Shown piece after piece: positions 25,991 through 35,134 of a stretch of DNA of 64,000 nt. Within the stretch, counting starts at the first letter, position 1, and each line of letters opens with the position of its first letter. The notes below the pieces were generated by a model, which was given only the letters and a program-made list of their open reading frames with translations, did no database searches and was not told the DNA's origin. Origin of the DNA: Sphingomonas sp. LM7 (GTDB lineage Bacteria > Pseudomonadota > Alphaproteobacteria > Sphingomonadales > Sphingomonadaceae); NCBI RefSeq assembly GCF_002002925.1, contig NZ_CP019511.1:3193001-3257000 (forward strand), written 5' to 3'. Both the position numbers and the translations under genes were made by a program.

Positions 25991-26956
25991 ATGCTGATGC
26001 TCGCGCTCTTCCTCGCCGCCGATCCCGCAACCGGCACCTCACAGATCTATGGCGATTGGGCGGTGGCCTGCGACAATCTCAAAATCTGCGAGATGACGTC
26101 GCTGCTTGTCGAGCAATCCGAAGAAGAGCTGATTTCGGCGTCGATCAGCCGTGCGCCCGGGCCGCAGGGCGGTTTCGAAGTCGTGGTCGATTCAGGCAAG
26201 GCGGCCGGCAGCCTCGCGCTCGCCATCGACGGCAAAACCGTGGCGCGCGGCGTTCCCAAGGCGGGGGTGGTCCGCTTCCAGGGGGCCGACGCGGCACGCA
26301 TCGTCGCGGCGATGATCGACGGGTCCACGCTCACGCTCGCTAATGCCAGCATCTCGCTGAAGGGATCGTCGGCGGCGCTGCGGTTCATCGACGCAGGACA
26401 AGGCCGTGCCGGGACGGTTACGGCCGCTGTCGCCAAGGGAACCAGACCCGCAGCCGGCGTGCCCGCCGGGCCCGCGACGCCGCGAGTCGCTGCGCTCCGG
26501 GGCGGCGGCAAGCCTGCGCCGATCAGCGCTGCGCTGCGGGCGCAGATGAAGAAGGCCGCTGGCTGCGAGGAGACCAGCGAGACCGACCCCAACGAGCTTC
26601 AGGCCTTTGCACTGGGCGGCGGGGCGACGCTGGCGCTGCTGCCGTGCGGTAGCGGCGCCTACAACATCAACAGCGTGCCGTTCTTGGTGCGCGGCGGCAA
26701 GGCTGTAGTCGCGGACATCGACTATTCGGGCGACGGCAGCGGCGAGGCGCCGATGCTCACCAATGCCTGGTGGGACGCCAAGACCAGCGTGCTGAGTACC
26801 CATGCCAAGGGCCGCGGGATCGGCGATTGCGGCGAGAGCGCGAGCTTCGTCTGGGACGGCAAGGCATTCCACCTGATCGAACTGCGATCGATGGACGAGT
26901 GCCGCGGCTCGACCAACTGGCTGCGCACCTGGAAGGCGGAGCCGGTCTATCGCTGA
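25991..26956 (+). CDS. DUF1176 domain exported protein
   Basis: A 321-residue protein with a short hydrophobic N-terminus (MLMLALFLAADPATG) and a mature region typical of DUF1176. Family stretches are IYGDWAVACDNLKICEMTSL at residues 19-38, VPKAGVVRFQGADAARI, CEETSETDPNELQAFAL, and the conserved C-terminal block TNAWWDAKTSVLSTHAKGRG followed by DCGESASFVWDG. Five or more cysteines are conserved in pairs and suggest disulphides in the periplasm. Its function is unknown. It is divergent from the dehydrogenase gene and converges on egtD with about 70 bp between. Confidence 0.88.
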   Translation: MLMLALFLAADPATGTSQIYGDWAVACDNLKICEMTSLLVEQSEEELISASISRAPGPQGGFEVVVDSGKAAGSLALAIDGKTVARGVPKAGVVRFQGADAARIVAAMIDGSTLTLANASISLKGSSAALRFIDAGQGRAGTVTAAVAKGTRPAAGVPAGPATPRVAALRGGGKPAPISAALRAQMKKAAGCEETSETDPNELQAFALGGGATLALLPCGSGAYNINSVPFLVRGGKAVVADIDYSGDGSGEAPMLTNAWWDAKTSVLSTHAKGRGIGDCGESASFVWDGKAFHLIELRSMDECRGSTNWLRTWKAEPVYR

Positions 26957-27024
26957 GTTTTTCGTTCACTGAGTGCAGGTTGGGGCCCAGATCCCACGAC
27001 GTCGGCGAGCAGCTTCTAGGCCGA

Positions 27025-28002
<978 letters not shown>

Positions 28003-28004
28003 GG

Positions 28005-29279
28005 TTACAGGTCCTTGGCCAGGCGTACGCCGGTGAACTGCCAGCGCTGGTGCGGATAGAAGAAATTGCGGTAGCTCGCGCGGACATGCCCGCGCGGCGT
28101 GGCGCAGCTGCCGCCGCGCAACACGAACTGCCCGCTCATGAACTTGCCGTTATATTCGCCGACTGCGCCCTCCGCAGTGCGGAAGCCCGGATAGGGGCGA
28201 TAGGCGCTGCCGGTCCATTCCCAGACGTCGCCGAAGAATGCCGGCCCGCCGGTGGAAGGGCGCGGTTCGACCGCGCCGGCGGCGTCAAGCTGGTTGCCGC
28301 CGTTCGGATCGTGGCTGCTCGCCGCAGCTTCCCATTCAAATTCGGTGGGCAGCCGCGCGCCGGCCCAGCTGGCATAGGCGTCGGCTTCGAACAGGCTGAC
28401 ATGGGTGACCGGTGCGGCGGGGTCGATCGGGCGGCGGCCGTCCAGCCCGAAACGAGTCCAGATGCCGTCGCGCTGCTCCCAATAGAGCGGCGCCGTGACG
28501 CCTTCGGCCTGCACCCACGCCCAACCGTCGGCGAGCCAGTGCCGCGGCTCGCGATAGCCGCCATCGGCTACGAACGCGGCCCATTCGCCATTGGTGACGG
28601 TACGGTCGGCGAGCGCATGCGGGTGGAGCAGTTCGCTATGCCGCGGGCTTTCGCAATCGAAGGCAAATCCGGTTGACGCGCCTGACAAGATATCATGGCC
28701 GATCTCGACGACGCCCGCGCGCCCTTCGATCCAGTCGATCGGGCCGGGCATGGCGACCGGGACCTTGGGAGAGCCCGGCCAAATGGCTGGTTCCAGCGGG
28801 TTTATCGAGAAATGGTGGAGAATGTCGGTAAGCAGTAGTTCCTGATGCTGCTCCTCGTGATGGCAGCCCAGCGCAACCAGTTCCTGCACCTCTGCGGGCA
28901 GGCCGGGGAGCGCTGCCGTCAACGCCATGTCGACCGACTCGCGCCAGGCGAGGATCTTGAGCAGCGACGGCTGCGACAGCATGCCGCGGCGCGCGCGAGC
29001 ATGACGGGCGCCTTCGGCCTCGTAATAGCTGTTGAACAGGAACGGCCAGCGTTCGTCGAACAGCCGATAGCCGGGAACGTGATCGCGCAGCACGAAAGTC
29101 TCGAAGAACCATGTCGTGTGCGCAAGATGCCATTTGGCAGGCGAAGCATCGTCCATCGACTGGATCGTCGCATCGGCATCGGACAAAGTGGCCACGATCG
29201 CGACGCTGAGAGCCCGAACGCGCCCGAAGCGCGCCGCGAGCGGACAGGAAGCTGGGGCCGGACCAGTTTCTGTTCGCAT
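28005..29279 (-). CDS. egtB: Ergothioneine biosynthesis sulfoxide synthase EgtB
   Basis: Non-haem iron enzyme that joins hercynine to a cysteine-type thiol with O2, forming the sulfoxide intermediate of ergothioneine. The N-terminal DinB-like domain supplies the iron triad: His54 in LAHTTWF, and His141 and His145 in the HHEEQHQE motif. The C-terminal FGE-sulfatase domain (about residues 190-424) shows [37 protein letters not shown] and the closing [13 protein letters not shown]. Length (424 aa) is usual. With no egtA or egtC in view, direct use of cysteine is plausible but not decided. It lies 51 bp downstream of the adenosyltransferase gene on the same strand. Confidence 0.94.
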   Translation of the reverse strand: MRTETGPAPASCPLAARFGRVRALSVAIVATLSDADATIQSMDDASPAKWHLAHTTWFFETFVLRDHVPGYRLFDERWPFLFNSYYEAEGARHARARRGMLSQPSLLKILAWRESVDMALTAALPGLPAEVQELVALGCHHEEQHQELLLTDILHHFSINPLEPAIWPGSPKVPVAMPGPIDWIEGRAGVVEIGHDILSGASTGFAFDCESPRHSELLHPHALADRTVTNGEWAAFVADGGYREPRHWLADGWAWVQAEGVTAPLYWEQRDGIWTRFGLDGRRPIDPAAPVTHVSLFEADAYASWAGARLPTEFEWEAAASSHDPNGGNQLDAAGAVEPRPSTGGPAFFGDVWEWTGSAYRPYPGFRTAEGAVGEYNGKFMSGQFVLRGGSCATPRGHVRASYRNFFYPHQRWQFTGVRLAKDL

Positions 29280-29330
29280 TATGTTCTTCTACCCGCAGCG
29301 GAGACTAGCGTCAACTATGATCGACGGCGA

Positions 29331-29888
29331 TCAGCGCGAAGCCCCCGGAACCCACAAAACGTCTCCGCCCGCCGATTGGTTCACTGCGCGCGCCGCAACG
29401 AAGAGCAGGTCGGACAGACGATTGAGATAGGCCAGTGCATCCGCGCGCAATGCGATTTGCGCCGCGGCACCGACTGCGGTCCGCTCGGCACGGCGCGTGA
29501 TCGCGCGCGCCAGGTGGAGCGACGCGGCGGCGGACGCGCCGGCAGGCAGGATGAAGCTGGTCAGGGGATCGAGCGTGGTATTGAGATGGTCGATCCGTTC
29601 CTCCAGCCAACCGACCTGACCGGGCAAGATGCGCAGTGCGCCTTCGACTTCTATTGGGGTGGCGAGATCGGCACCGAGATCGAACAAGTCGTTCTGGATG
29701 CGCGCCAGCATCTCGCTGAAGCTGCCGGGACCAAGGGCCGCGCGGGCGACGCCGATTGCACTGTTGGCTTCATCGACATCGCCGATCGCCGCCATGCGCG
29801 GATCGGCCTTGGACACGCGCGATCCGTCGACCAGCCCGGTGGTGCCGTCGTCGCCGGTGCGCGTGTAGATCTTGTTGAGCTTGACCAT
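29331..29888 (-). CDS. PduO-type cob(I)alamin adenosyltransferase
   Basis: A 185-residue cytoplasmic enzyme that adds the 5'-deoxyadenosyl group of ATP to cob(I)alamin, producing adenosylcobalamin. The PduO/CobA2-type signatures are present: KIYTRTGDDGTTGLVDGSRV at residues 6-25 (ATP binding), GDVDEANSAIGVAR, IQNDLFDLGADLATP, and the C-terminal ARAITRRAERTAVG with NRLSDLLFVAARAVNQ. The gene may share a transcript with egtB-egtD (51 bp gap). No other cobalamin genes occur in the window, so it probably acts in salvage or final activation. Confidence 0.94.
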   Translation of the reverse strand: MVKLNKIYTRTGDDGTTGLVDGSRVSKADPRMAAIGDVDEANSAIGVARAALGPGSFSEMLARIQNDLFDLGADLATPIEVEGALRILPGQVGWLEERIDHLNTTLDPLTSFILPAGASAAASLHLARAITRRAERTAVGAAAQIALRADALAYLNRLSDLLFVAARAVNQSAGGDVLWVPGASR

Positions 29889-30019
29889 CGCCGCGTCCTA
29901 CCCTCGGCCGGCGCGATTGGCCACCGGCGCAGGCCAACGCGGTTATCGAACGGCTAAGCGTGTCCCTCGACTCCGCGTAAACCCTGGGCGTCTATAGTTC
30001 AGGCAGGGGAGTCCCTGTC

Positions 30020-30352
30020 ATGAACCTGACCGACCAGAACAAGAACGATGCCCTTATCGGCCGGCTGGCCGAAGCCGACCGGCGCGCCAGTCCGCGGACC
30101 TCCACGGCGTTGACTGCGACCATCCGCGCGAGCGGCGAAGTGCGGCGGATCAAGGGCGAAGTTGCCGATGTCTCGGTCGAGGGCTGCAAGATCTTCACCT
30201 GGGGCCTGCACGAAGGCGACGAAGTATGGGTGGCGATAGCGCATCTGGCGCCGATGCCGGCACGAGTCGCCTGGTCGCGCGAGGGCGTGGTGGGGCTCAA
30301 GTTCAAGGGCACGCTGCACCAGTCGCTGGTGACGCATCTCGGATTCCTGTGA
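30020..30352 (+). CDS. PilZ domain protein (predicted c-di-GMP receptor)
   Basis: A 110-residue stand-alone PilZ protein. Both halves of the c-di-GMP binding signature are visible: RRASPR (RxxxR) at about residues 21-26 and DVSVEGCKIF (DxSxxG) at about 50-59, followed by the closing beta strands VWVAIAHLAPMPARVAW and GLKFKG. It should therefore bind c-di-GMP made by enzymes such as the GGDEF protein at 2602-3477. It is divergent from the adenosyltransferase gene. A 31-residue membrane peptide is encoded 18 bp downstream. Target process (motility, envelope or polysaccharide) is unknown. Confidence 0.9.
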   Translation: MNLTDQNKNDALIGRLAEADRRASPRTSTALTATIRASGEVRRIKGEVADVSVEGCKIFTWGLHEGDEVWVAIAHLAPMPARVAWSREGVVGLKFKGTLHQSLVTHLGFL

Positions 30353-30370
30353 GCGCCATGGGCGGGCCCG

Positions 30371-30466
30371 ATGCGCCGCCCGCCGCTGCTTGATCTCGAA
30401 CTCGCGGTCCTGATCGGACTGCTGCTGATCGCGTTGATCTGGTGCCTGGCGATCCTGAGCGGCTGA
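30371..30466 (+). CDS. Putative 31-residue single-pass membrane peptide
   Basis: A short open frame starting ATG at 30371 and ending TGA at 30466. The product begins MRRPPLLDLELAVLIGLLL and continues as one hydrophobic helix to IWCLAILSG, with a basic N-terminus (two Arg) predicting an N-in orientation. It begins 18 bp after the PilZ stop on the same strand and converges on the HIG1-like gene with eight bases between stops. GGGCGGGCCCG just upstream is a weak ribosome binding site at best. The composition is what a real small membrane protein would show, but chance cannot be excluded at this length and no family is known to me. Confidence 0.4.
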   Translation: MRRPPLLDLELAVLIGLLLIALIWCLAILSG

Positions 30467-30474
30467 GCGGGCGG

Positions 30475-30705
30475 TCAGCCCTTCGCCGACACCAGCAACA
30501 GCAACAGCGCGATGATCGCGATCGCCACGCCCTGGAGCAGGATGCGCTGCTGCATCAGCTTGTTTGAGCGCAGCGCGCGGTCACTGGGGCCTTCGCCCTC
30601 CAGGTCCTGCGTAGTGGTCTGGGCCATGTTGACCAGGCCCTTGATGAGCACGAAGACGACCGCGAGCATCGCGGCGATTAGCAGGGCGGCGAGGAAAAAG
30701 GTCAT
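30475..30705 (-). CDS. HIG1-like twin transmembrane protein
   Basis: A 76-residue protein with two transmembrane helices (about residues 3-27 and 54-73) joined by a hydrophilic loop. The segment SNKLMQQRILLQGVAIAIIA before and into the second helix matches the HIG1 (hypoxia-induced gene 1) pattern, as in bacterial 'twin transmembrane proteins'. In mitochondria HIG1 proteins assist cytochrome oxidase assembly and supercomplexes; a similar respiratory role here is inference. It follows gluQ by eight bases and is probably co-transcribed with it. Confidence 0.82.
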   Translation of the reverse strand: MTFFLAALLIAAMLAVVFVLIKGLVNMAQTTTQDLEGEGPSDRALRSNKLMQQRILLQGVAIAIIALLLLLVSAKG

Positions 30706-30713
30706 GGCCTCTC

Positions 30714-31688
30714 CTACGCCTTTGCCGGCGCGAAGCCAACTGGAAGCCGCCCTGCGCGCAAACGATCGGCAAGCGCCCGCCCGTCCTCGCCGGCTACGCG
30801 CATCGCCTCGAGCGTCGGCGCCCCGTGGCGCTTGGCGAGGCGCTGGCCGTCAGGGCCGGTGAGCAGCGCGTGATGGCGATATTCGGGCGTGGGCAGGCCG
30901 AGCAGCGCCTGGAGCAGGCGGTGGACATGCGTTGCCCCGAACAAGTCTAGCCCGCGGACAACATGGGTGATGCCCTGCCCGGCGTCGTCGATGGTGACGG
31001 CGAGGTGGTAGGAGGCAGGGGCATCCTTGCGGGCGAGGATGACGTCGCCGTGGGAGCGGGGATCGGCGCGGATCCAGCCTGCGAGGGTATCGTGCCACGT
31101 CAATTCCCTTTCCCAATGGGAGAGGGAGGGAGTCGACGCGGTCGGCGGAAGGGTGAGGGCAGGTGGGGGTGTCGCGCTGCCCTCACCCTTCCCACCGCCT
31201 GACGGCGGCGGACCCCTTCCCGCTCCCGATGGGAGAGGGAGATTTGCCAGCGCCTTCTCCATATCCAGCCGCCAGCTGTGCGGGCGGGCGAGGTCCGGCG
31301 CTGCAAGCCCGCGGCAGGTCCCTGGATATAGCGCTCCCTCCGGCCCATGCGGTGCTGACAGGATCGCGGCAATATCGGCGCGGGTGCAGAAACAGGGGTA
31401 GAGCAGCCCCATGCCGCGCAGTTGGTCGAGCGCGGCTTCGTACAGGTCCAGCCGCTGAGACTGGAAGGTGACTTCGCCGTCCCAACCCAGCCCGAGCCAT
31501 TCGAGATCGCGCAGGATCGCCTCGACATGTTCGGGGCGGCTGCGGGTGCCGTCGATATCCTCGATGCGCAGGCTGAAGCGGCCGCCCAGCGCGCGCGCAA
31601 AATCATGCGCCTGGATTGCTGAGAAGGCGTGACCCAGATGGAGGCGCCCCGTCGGGCTCGGCGCGAATCGCGTGTGGATAACCATCAA
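30714..31688 (-). CDS. gluQ: Glutamyl-Q tRNA(Asp) synthetase with an in-frame repeat insertion
   Basis: Activates glutamate with ATP and attaches it to queuosine-34 of tRNA-Asp. It has the GluRS-like catalytic core without anticodon-binding domain: FAPSPTGRLHLGHA (HIGH-type, residues 8-21), RIEDIDGTRSRPEH, the zinc-site FCTR, ITHVVRGLDLF and the KMSKS-like RLAKRHGAPT. Length is 324 aa against roughly 290-300 expected. The excess is a low-complexity, Pro/Gly-rich stretch at about residues 150-196 (SGAGRGPPPSGGGKGEG ... STPSLSHWERE) encoded by the palindromic element at 31104-31241. The insert sits between the SWRLD strand and LTWHD, near the zinc-binding insert. The frame remains open, so the enzyme is probably still made. 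Confidence 0.92.
   Translation of the reverse strand: MMVIHTRFAPSPTGRLHLGHAFSAIQAHDFARALGGRFSLRIEDIDGTRSRPEHVEAILRDLEWLGLGWDGEVTFQSQRLDLYEAALDQLRGMGLLYPCFCTRADIAAILSAPHGPEGALYPGTCRGLAAPDLARPHSWRLDMEKALANLPLPSGAGRGPPPSGGGKGEGSATPPPALTLPPTASTPSLSHWERELTWHDTLAGWIRADPRSHGDVILARKDAPASYHLAVTIDDAGQGITHVVRGLDLFGATHVHRLLQALLGLPTPEYRHHALLTGPDGQRLAKRHGAPTLEAMRVAGEDGRALADRLRAGRLPVGFAPAKA
31104..31241. repeat. Palindromic repeat element inserted in frame inside gluQ
   Basis: A 138 bp element (46 codons). Its ends are direct near-repeats of 25 bp (31104-31128 and 31217-31241, 22 of 25 identical), each containing a small hairpin of the form TCCC-rat-GGGA. Its centre is a perfect 14 bp inverted repeat (31149-31162 with 31177-31190, AAGGGTGAGGGCAG and its complement) around a 14 nt loop. 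The length is a multiple of three and no stop codon occurs in the gluQ frame. This resembles REP-type elements tolerated inside coding genes, as known for Rickettsia palindromic elements. Confidence 0.8.
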
Positions 31689-31784
31689 GCCGGCCCTTGA
31701 CCGCGAGTCGCGGCATATGCTGTCATGTGCCCGTCACCATTCCCCGCCAGGGACTGTGGCGAGCAAAAACGGGTGAGGGAACGC

Positions 31785-32351
31785 ATGTACCATCCCGATC
31801 TGATCCGTCATCCGGACAGTTGCCCCGCGCTTGTGCTCAACGCCGATTACACGCCGCTCAGTTATTATCCACTCAGCGTGTGGCCGTGGCAGACTGCGAT
31901 CAAGGCGCTGTTCCTCGATCGGGTGGACGTTGTCTCCTTCTACGAACGCGAAGTGCGAAGTCCCAGCGCGAGGCTGAAGCTTCCTTCGGTCATCGCGCTC
32001 AAGCAATATGTTAGACCGTCCCAATTCCCTGCCTTCACGCGCTTCAACCTGTTCCTTCGCGACAAGTTTTCCTGCCAATATTGCGGGACCCAGCGCGACC
32101 TTACCTTCGACCATGTCATTCCCCGCGCGCAAGGCGGACGCACTACCTGGGAAAATGTCGCCACCGCCTGCGCGCCGTGCAACCTCAAAAAAGGCGGGCG
32201 AACCCCGAAACAGGCGGCGATGCCGCTCCATATCGAGCCGATCCGCCCGACCAGCTGGCATCTCCAGGAACATGGCCGGCGCTTTCCGCCCAATTATCTC
32301 CACCAGACCTGGCGCGACTGGCTCTATTGGGATGTCGAGCTCGAAGCCTGA
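31785..32351 (+). CDS. HNH endonuclease
   Basis: A 188-residue protein with a treble-clef HNH domain: FSCQYCGTQRDLTFDHVIPR at about residues 101-120 gives the first CxxC and the catalytic His (DH), then TTWENVATACAPCNLKKGGR supplies the Asn and the second CxxC. The N-terminal part (CPALVLNADYTPLSYYPLSV, FLDRVDVVSFYE) matches the widespread bacterial HNH family found as single housekeeping genes in alphaproteobacteria and elsewhere. The ATG at 31785 is chosen because GAGGGA lies 4 nt upstream; an open frame from 31725 is less likely. Biological substrate unknown; there is no phage, intein or restriction context. Confidence 0.9.
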   Translation: MYHPDLIRHPDSCPALVLNADYTPLSYYPLSVWPWQTAIKALFLDRVDVVSFYEREVRSPSARLKLPSVIALKQYVRPSQFPAFTRFNLFLRDKFSCQYCGTQRDLTFDHVIPRAQGGRTTWENVATACAPCNLKKGGRTPKQAAMPLHIEPIRPTSWHLQEHGRRFPPNYLHQTWRDWLYWDVELEA

Positions 32352-32410
32352 CGGCTAGGCAATCGCGGCGCCGCGCTTATACGGGCGGCGCGATTGTCCG
32401 AGGAGTGTTC

Positions 32411-32791
32411 ATGCGTATCCTGTTTTCCGTTCTCGTCCTGCTCGGCATGGCCGGCACCGCTGCTGCCGCCGACGGCACCATGCCTACGCGCTTCCAGGGC
32501 GAATGGGCGGTCCGGCTCACCGATTGCGGACTGCGCGGCGGCGACAATACCGAGGGCATGACGATCACTGCGCGCGCGATCGGCCATTACGAGGAGAGCA
32601 TCGCGATCAAGCGCGTGACCGTGCTGGGCAAGGACAGCGTCCGCTACGAAGGCATATTGTCTACTTATGACGGCGAAGAGCCGGTCACCGATACGCTGCG
32701 CATTTCGGCAGACGGCAAACGCCTGATCGAAGCCGGCTATGCCGACGGCCCGAACAGCAAGGCGCCGGACCTGCTGCGCTGCACCCGCTAA
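32411..32791 (+). CDS. Exported hypothetical protein
   Basis: A 126-residue protein with a clean signal peptide (MRILFSVLVLLGMAGTAAAA, cleavage before DGTMPT). AGGAG lies 6 nt before the ATG. The mature part starts MPTRFQGEWAVRLTDCGLRG, a pattern seen in small beta-barrel or lipocalin-like periplasmic proteins that measure 'stress' or bind small ligands, and has two cysteines (DCG and LRCTR) that could form one disulphide. I do not recognise the family. It stands between the HNH and PBP genes on the same strand with gaps of 59 and 84 bp. Confidence 0.75.
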   Translation: MRILFSVLVLLGMAGTAAAADGTMPTRFQGEWAVRLTDCGLRGGDNTEGMTITARAIGHYEESIAIKRVTVLGKDSVRYEGILSTYDGEEPVTDTLRISADGKRLIEAGYADGPNSKAPDLLRCTR

Positions 32792-32875
32792 GGTTGCGCC
32801 ACGGACTGCCTTACAATAATAACACACCGTGGCGTATTGCTTTCCCCTTCGCGCCGGGGCGGATAAGAGGCGCTG

Positions 32876-35104
32876 ATGGCCCGTGACCCCGGCTCGAGCG
32901 ACATGCGCTTTCCGCTTCGGCGCCCGACGGAAACGGGGGACGCGCCCGAGGTGCGGGCGTGGCGTCCGACGCGCGCCGATCCGCCGCCGCCGCTGGCAGT
33001 GACGCCCGAGCTGCCGAAGCCCGAACCAACGCAGCCCAGATTCGCGCCCGACCCGGTATGGCGTCCGGCGCCGCCGGCACCGCCGCCGCCGCCGCCACCA
33101 CCGCCGTCGGGAGAAGGTCCTGGGCCTGACGCGGGCGATGCCAGTCTTCCGGCGGTCCGCAAGCGCTTCCGCTTTCGCTGGCGCTGGGTGAGCTGGGGCG
33201 TTGCCGGGTTCATCCTGTTGTTCGTGCTGGCGGTGGCGTGGCTCGCGCTGACCGCGCCGCTTTCCAAGTCGCTTCAGCCGCCGGCGCCGCCGTCGATCAC
33301 CTTGCTCTCCGCCGAGGGCAAGCCGATCGCGCGGCGGGGGGCCGATATCGCCGCGCCAGTCGATGTCTCCAAGCTCCCCGACCATGTCGCCGAGGCGTTT
33401 GTCGCGATCGAGGACCGGCGCTTCTTCGGACATATGGGCGTCGATCCGCGCGGGATCGCGCGTGCGTTTTTCCACAATGCGACCAGCGACGGCGGCTCGC
33501 AGGGCGGCAGCACGATCACCCAGCAGCTCGCCAAGAATGCGTTCCTGACCTCCGACCGGACGATGACCCGGAAGATGCGCGAAGTGATGATCGCCTTCTG
33601 GCTCGAGGCGTGGCTGACCAAGGAAGAGATTCTCTCGCGCTACCTGTCGAACGTCTATTTCGGCGACAATGTCTATGGTCTGCGCGCCGCGGCGAACCAC
33701 TATTTCAGCGTCGAACCCGAGCGGTTGACGCTGAGCCAGGCGTCGCTGCTCGCGGGGCTGGTCAAGGCGCCGAGCCGGCTCGCGCCGACGGGCAATCTCA
33801 AGGGCGCGCGCGATCGCCAGAAGCTGGTGATCGGCGCGATGGTCGCCAGCGGCGCGCTCACCGAGGCCGAGGCGGCGCGCGTGCGCCCGGCGGTGCTCAA
33901 GGTGAGCAAGGACAAGGAACTGCCGAGCGGCACCTATTTTGCCGATTGGGTGCTGCCCGAGGCGCGCGACCGCGCCGGCGGCGTCGCGACCGAGCAGACG
34001 GTCAAGACCACGCTCGAGATGAACCTCCAGCAGCATGCCGAACGCGCGGTGCGCGGCGCGGGGTTGCGGAAAACGCAGATCGCACTGGTGGCGATGCGGC
34101 CCGACGGGCGCGTCGTCGCGATGGTCGGCGGCAAGAATTATCGCGAGAGCCCGTTCAACCGCGCCACCCAGGCGCGACGCCAGCCGGGATCGACCTTCAA
34201 GCTGTTCGTCTATCTCGCGGCGTTGCGCTCGGGGATGACGCCCGACACGCTGGTCGACGATTCGCCGGTGACGATCGGCGACTGGTCGCCGACGAACAGC
34301 GACCGCCGCTATGCCGGCAAGATCACGCTGCGCCAGGCATTCGCCAAGTCGAGCAACGTCGTCGCGGCGCGGCTGACCAACGAGATTGGCGTCGGCCGGG
34401 TGATTCGTGCGGCGCGCGACCTGGGCATCTCGACGCCGATCGCCAATGAGGCGTCGATCGCGCTCGGTACGTCGAGCGTGTCGCTGCTCGAACTGACTGC
34501 CGCTTATGCTGCGGTGGCCAATGGCAGCTATCCGGTGCGCCCGCGCGGGCTCGACGATGCCGAGAGCGCCGATGACTGGCTCGCCGCGCGGCTGGGCTCG
34601 GCGACGCGCATGCCCGGCGGGCAGCTCGAGGATCTGCGCTCGATGCTCGGCACAGTGGTGACTTCGGGCACCGGGCGCAGCGCGGCGCTGTCGATCCCCG
34701 CCTTCGGCAAGACCGGGACGACGCAGGACGCGCGCGACGCGTGGTTCATCGGCTATGCCGGCGATCTGGTCGCCGCGGTATGGATCGGCAACGACGATAA
34801 TTCGCCGATCCCGGGCCTGTCGGGCGGCGGCATCCCGGCACGGGTGTGGCGCGACTTCATGGTCCGCGCGCTCGGCGTCTCGCTGCCCCCGCCGCCGCCG
34901 GTGGAAGAGGAATATGAGAACGAGACGACGCTCGACGACGTGCTCAACAGCGTCGGCGCATTCGTCGAAGGATCGGGGATCGAGACCGACGTACTCGGCC
35001 CGCGCGACCGGCCGTTCCCGCCCGACGAGGAGGAATTTCCAGTGGAGGACGAACAGCGCCCGCCGCCGCGCGGCAGCGGCCGTCGCGGCGAGGAGGGGAA
35101 TTGA
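32876..35104 (+). CDS. Class A penicillin-binding protein (PBP1-type glycosyltransferase/transpeptidase)
   Basis: Inner-membrane enzyme that polymerises and cross-links peptidoglycan. Residues 1-98 are a cytoplasmic, proline-rich tail (including a run of nine prolines near residue 70), followed by one transmembrane helix (about 104-126). The GT51 domain carries Glu179 in EDRRFFGHMG, then GGSTITQQLAKN and RKMREVMIAFWLE. The transpeptidase domain has Ser439-x-x-Lys442 in PGSTFKLF, the SSN motif in AKSSNVVAA and KTGTTQDARD. The C-terminus is an acidic, proline-rich tail. At 742 aa it is of PBP1C/PBP1A-like length without an OB insert. It is followed after 30 bp by the threonine aldolase gene. 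Confidence 0.95.
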   Translation: MARDPGSSDMRFPLRRPTETGDAPEVRAWRPTRADPPPPLAVTPELPKPEPTQPRFAPDPVWRPAPPAPPPPPPPPPSGEGPGPDAGDASLPAVRKRFRFRWRWVSWGVAGFILLFVLAVAWLALTAPLSKSLQPPAPPSITLLSAEGKPIARRGADIAAPVDVSKLPDHVAEAFVAIEDRRFFGHMGVDPRGIARAFFHNATSDGGSQGGSTITQQLAKNAFLTSDRTMTRKMREVMIAFWLEAWLTKEEILSRYLSNVYFGDNVYGLRAAANHYFSVEPERLTLSQASLLAGLVKAPSRLAPTGNLKGARDRQKLVIGAMVASGALTEAEAARVRPAVLKVSKDKELPSGTYFADWVLPEARDRAGGVATEQTVKTTLEMNLQQHAERAVRGAGLRKTQIALVAMRPDGRVVAMVGGKNYRESPFNRATQARRQPGSTFKLFVYLAALRSGMTPDTLVDDSPVTIGDWSPTNSDRRYAGKITLRQAFAKSSNVVAARLTNEIGVGRVIRAARDLGISTPIANEASIALGTSSVSLLELTAAYAAVANGSYPVRPRGLDDAESADDWLAARLGSATRMPGGQLEDLRSMLGTVVTSGTGRSAALSIPAFGKTGTTQDARDAWFIGYAGDLVAAVWIGNDDNSPIPGLSGGGIPARVWRDFMVRALGVSLPPPPPVEEEYENETTLDDVLNSVGAFVEGSGIETDVLGPRDRPFPPDEEEFPVEDEQRPPPRGSGRRGEEGN

Positions 35105-35134
35105 CCTGAAAGGCGTGGGCCGCGATTGCGGGCC

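Noticed and set aside
31785..32351. HNH endonuclease as part of a restriction, phage or homing system
   Set aside because: No methyltransferase, phage gene or intron context; it belongs to the common single-gene HNH family of bacteria.
32999..33120. Proline-codon run in the PBP gene as a possible repeat element
   Set aside because: It is a short in-frame proline-rich cytoplasmic tail, common in class A PBPs, with no palindromic structure.
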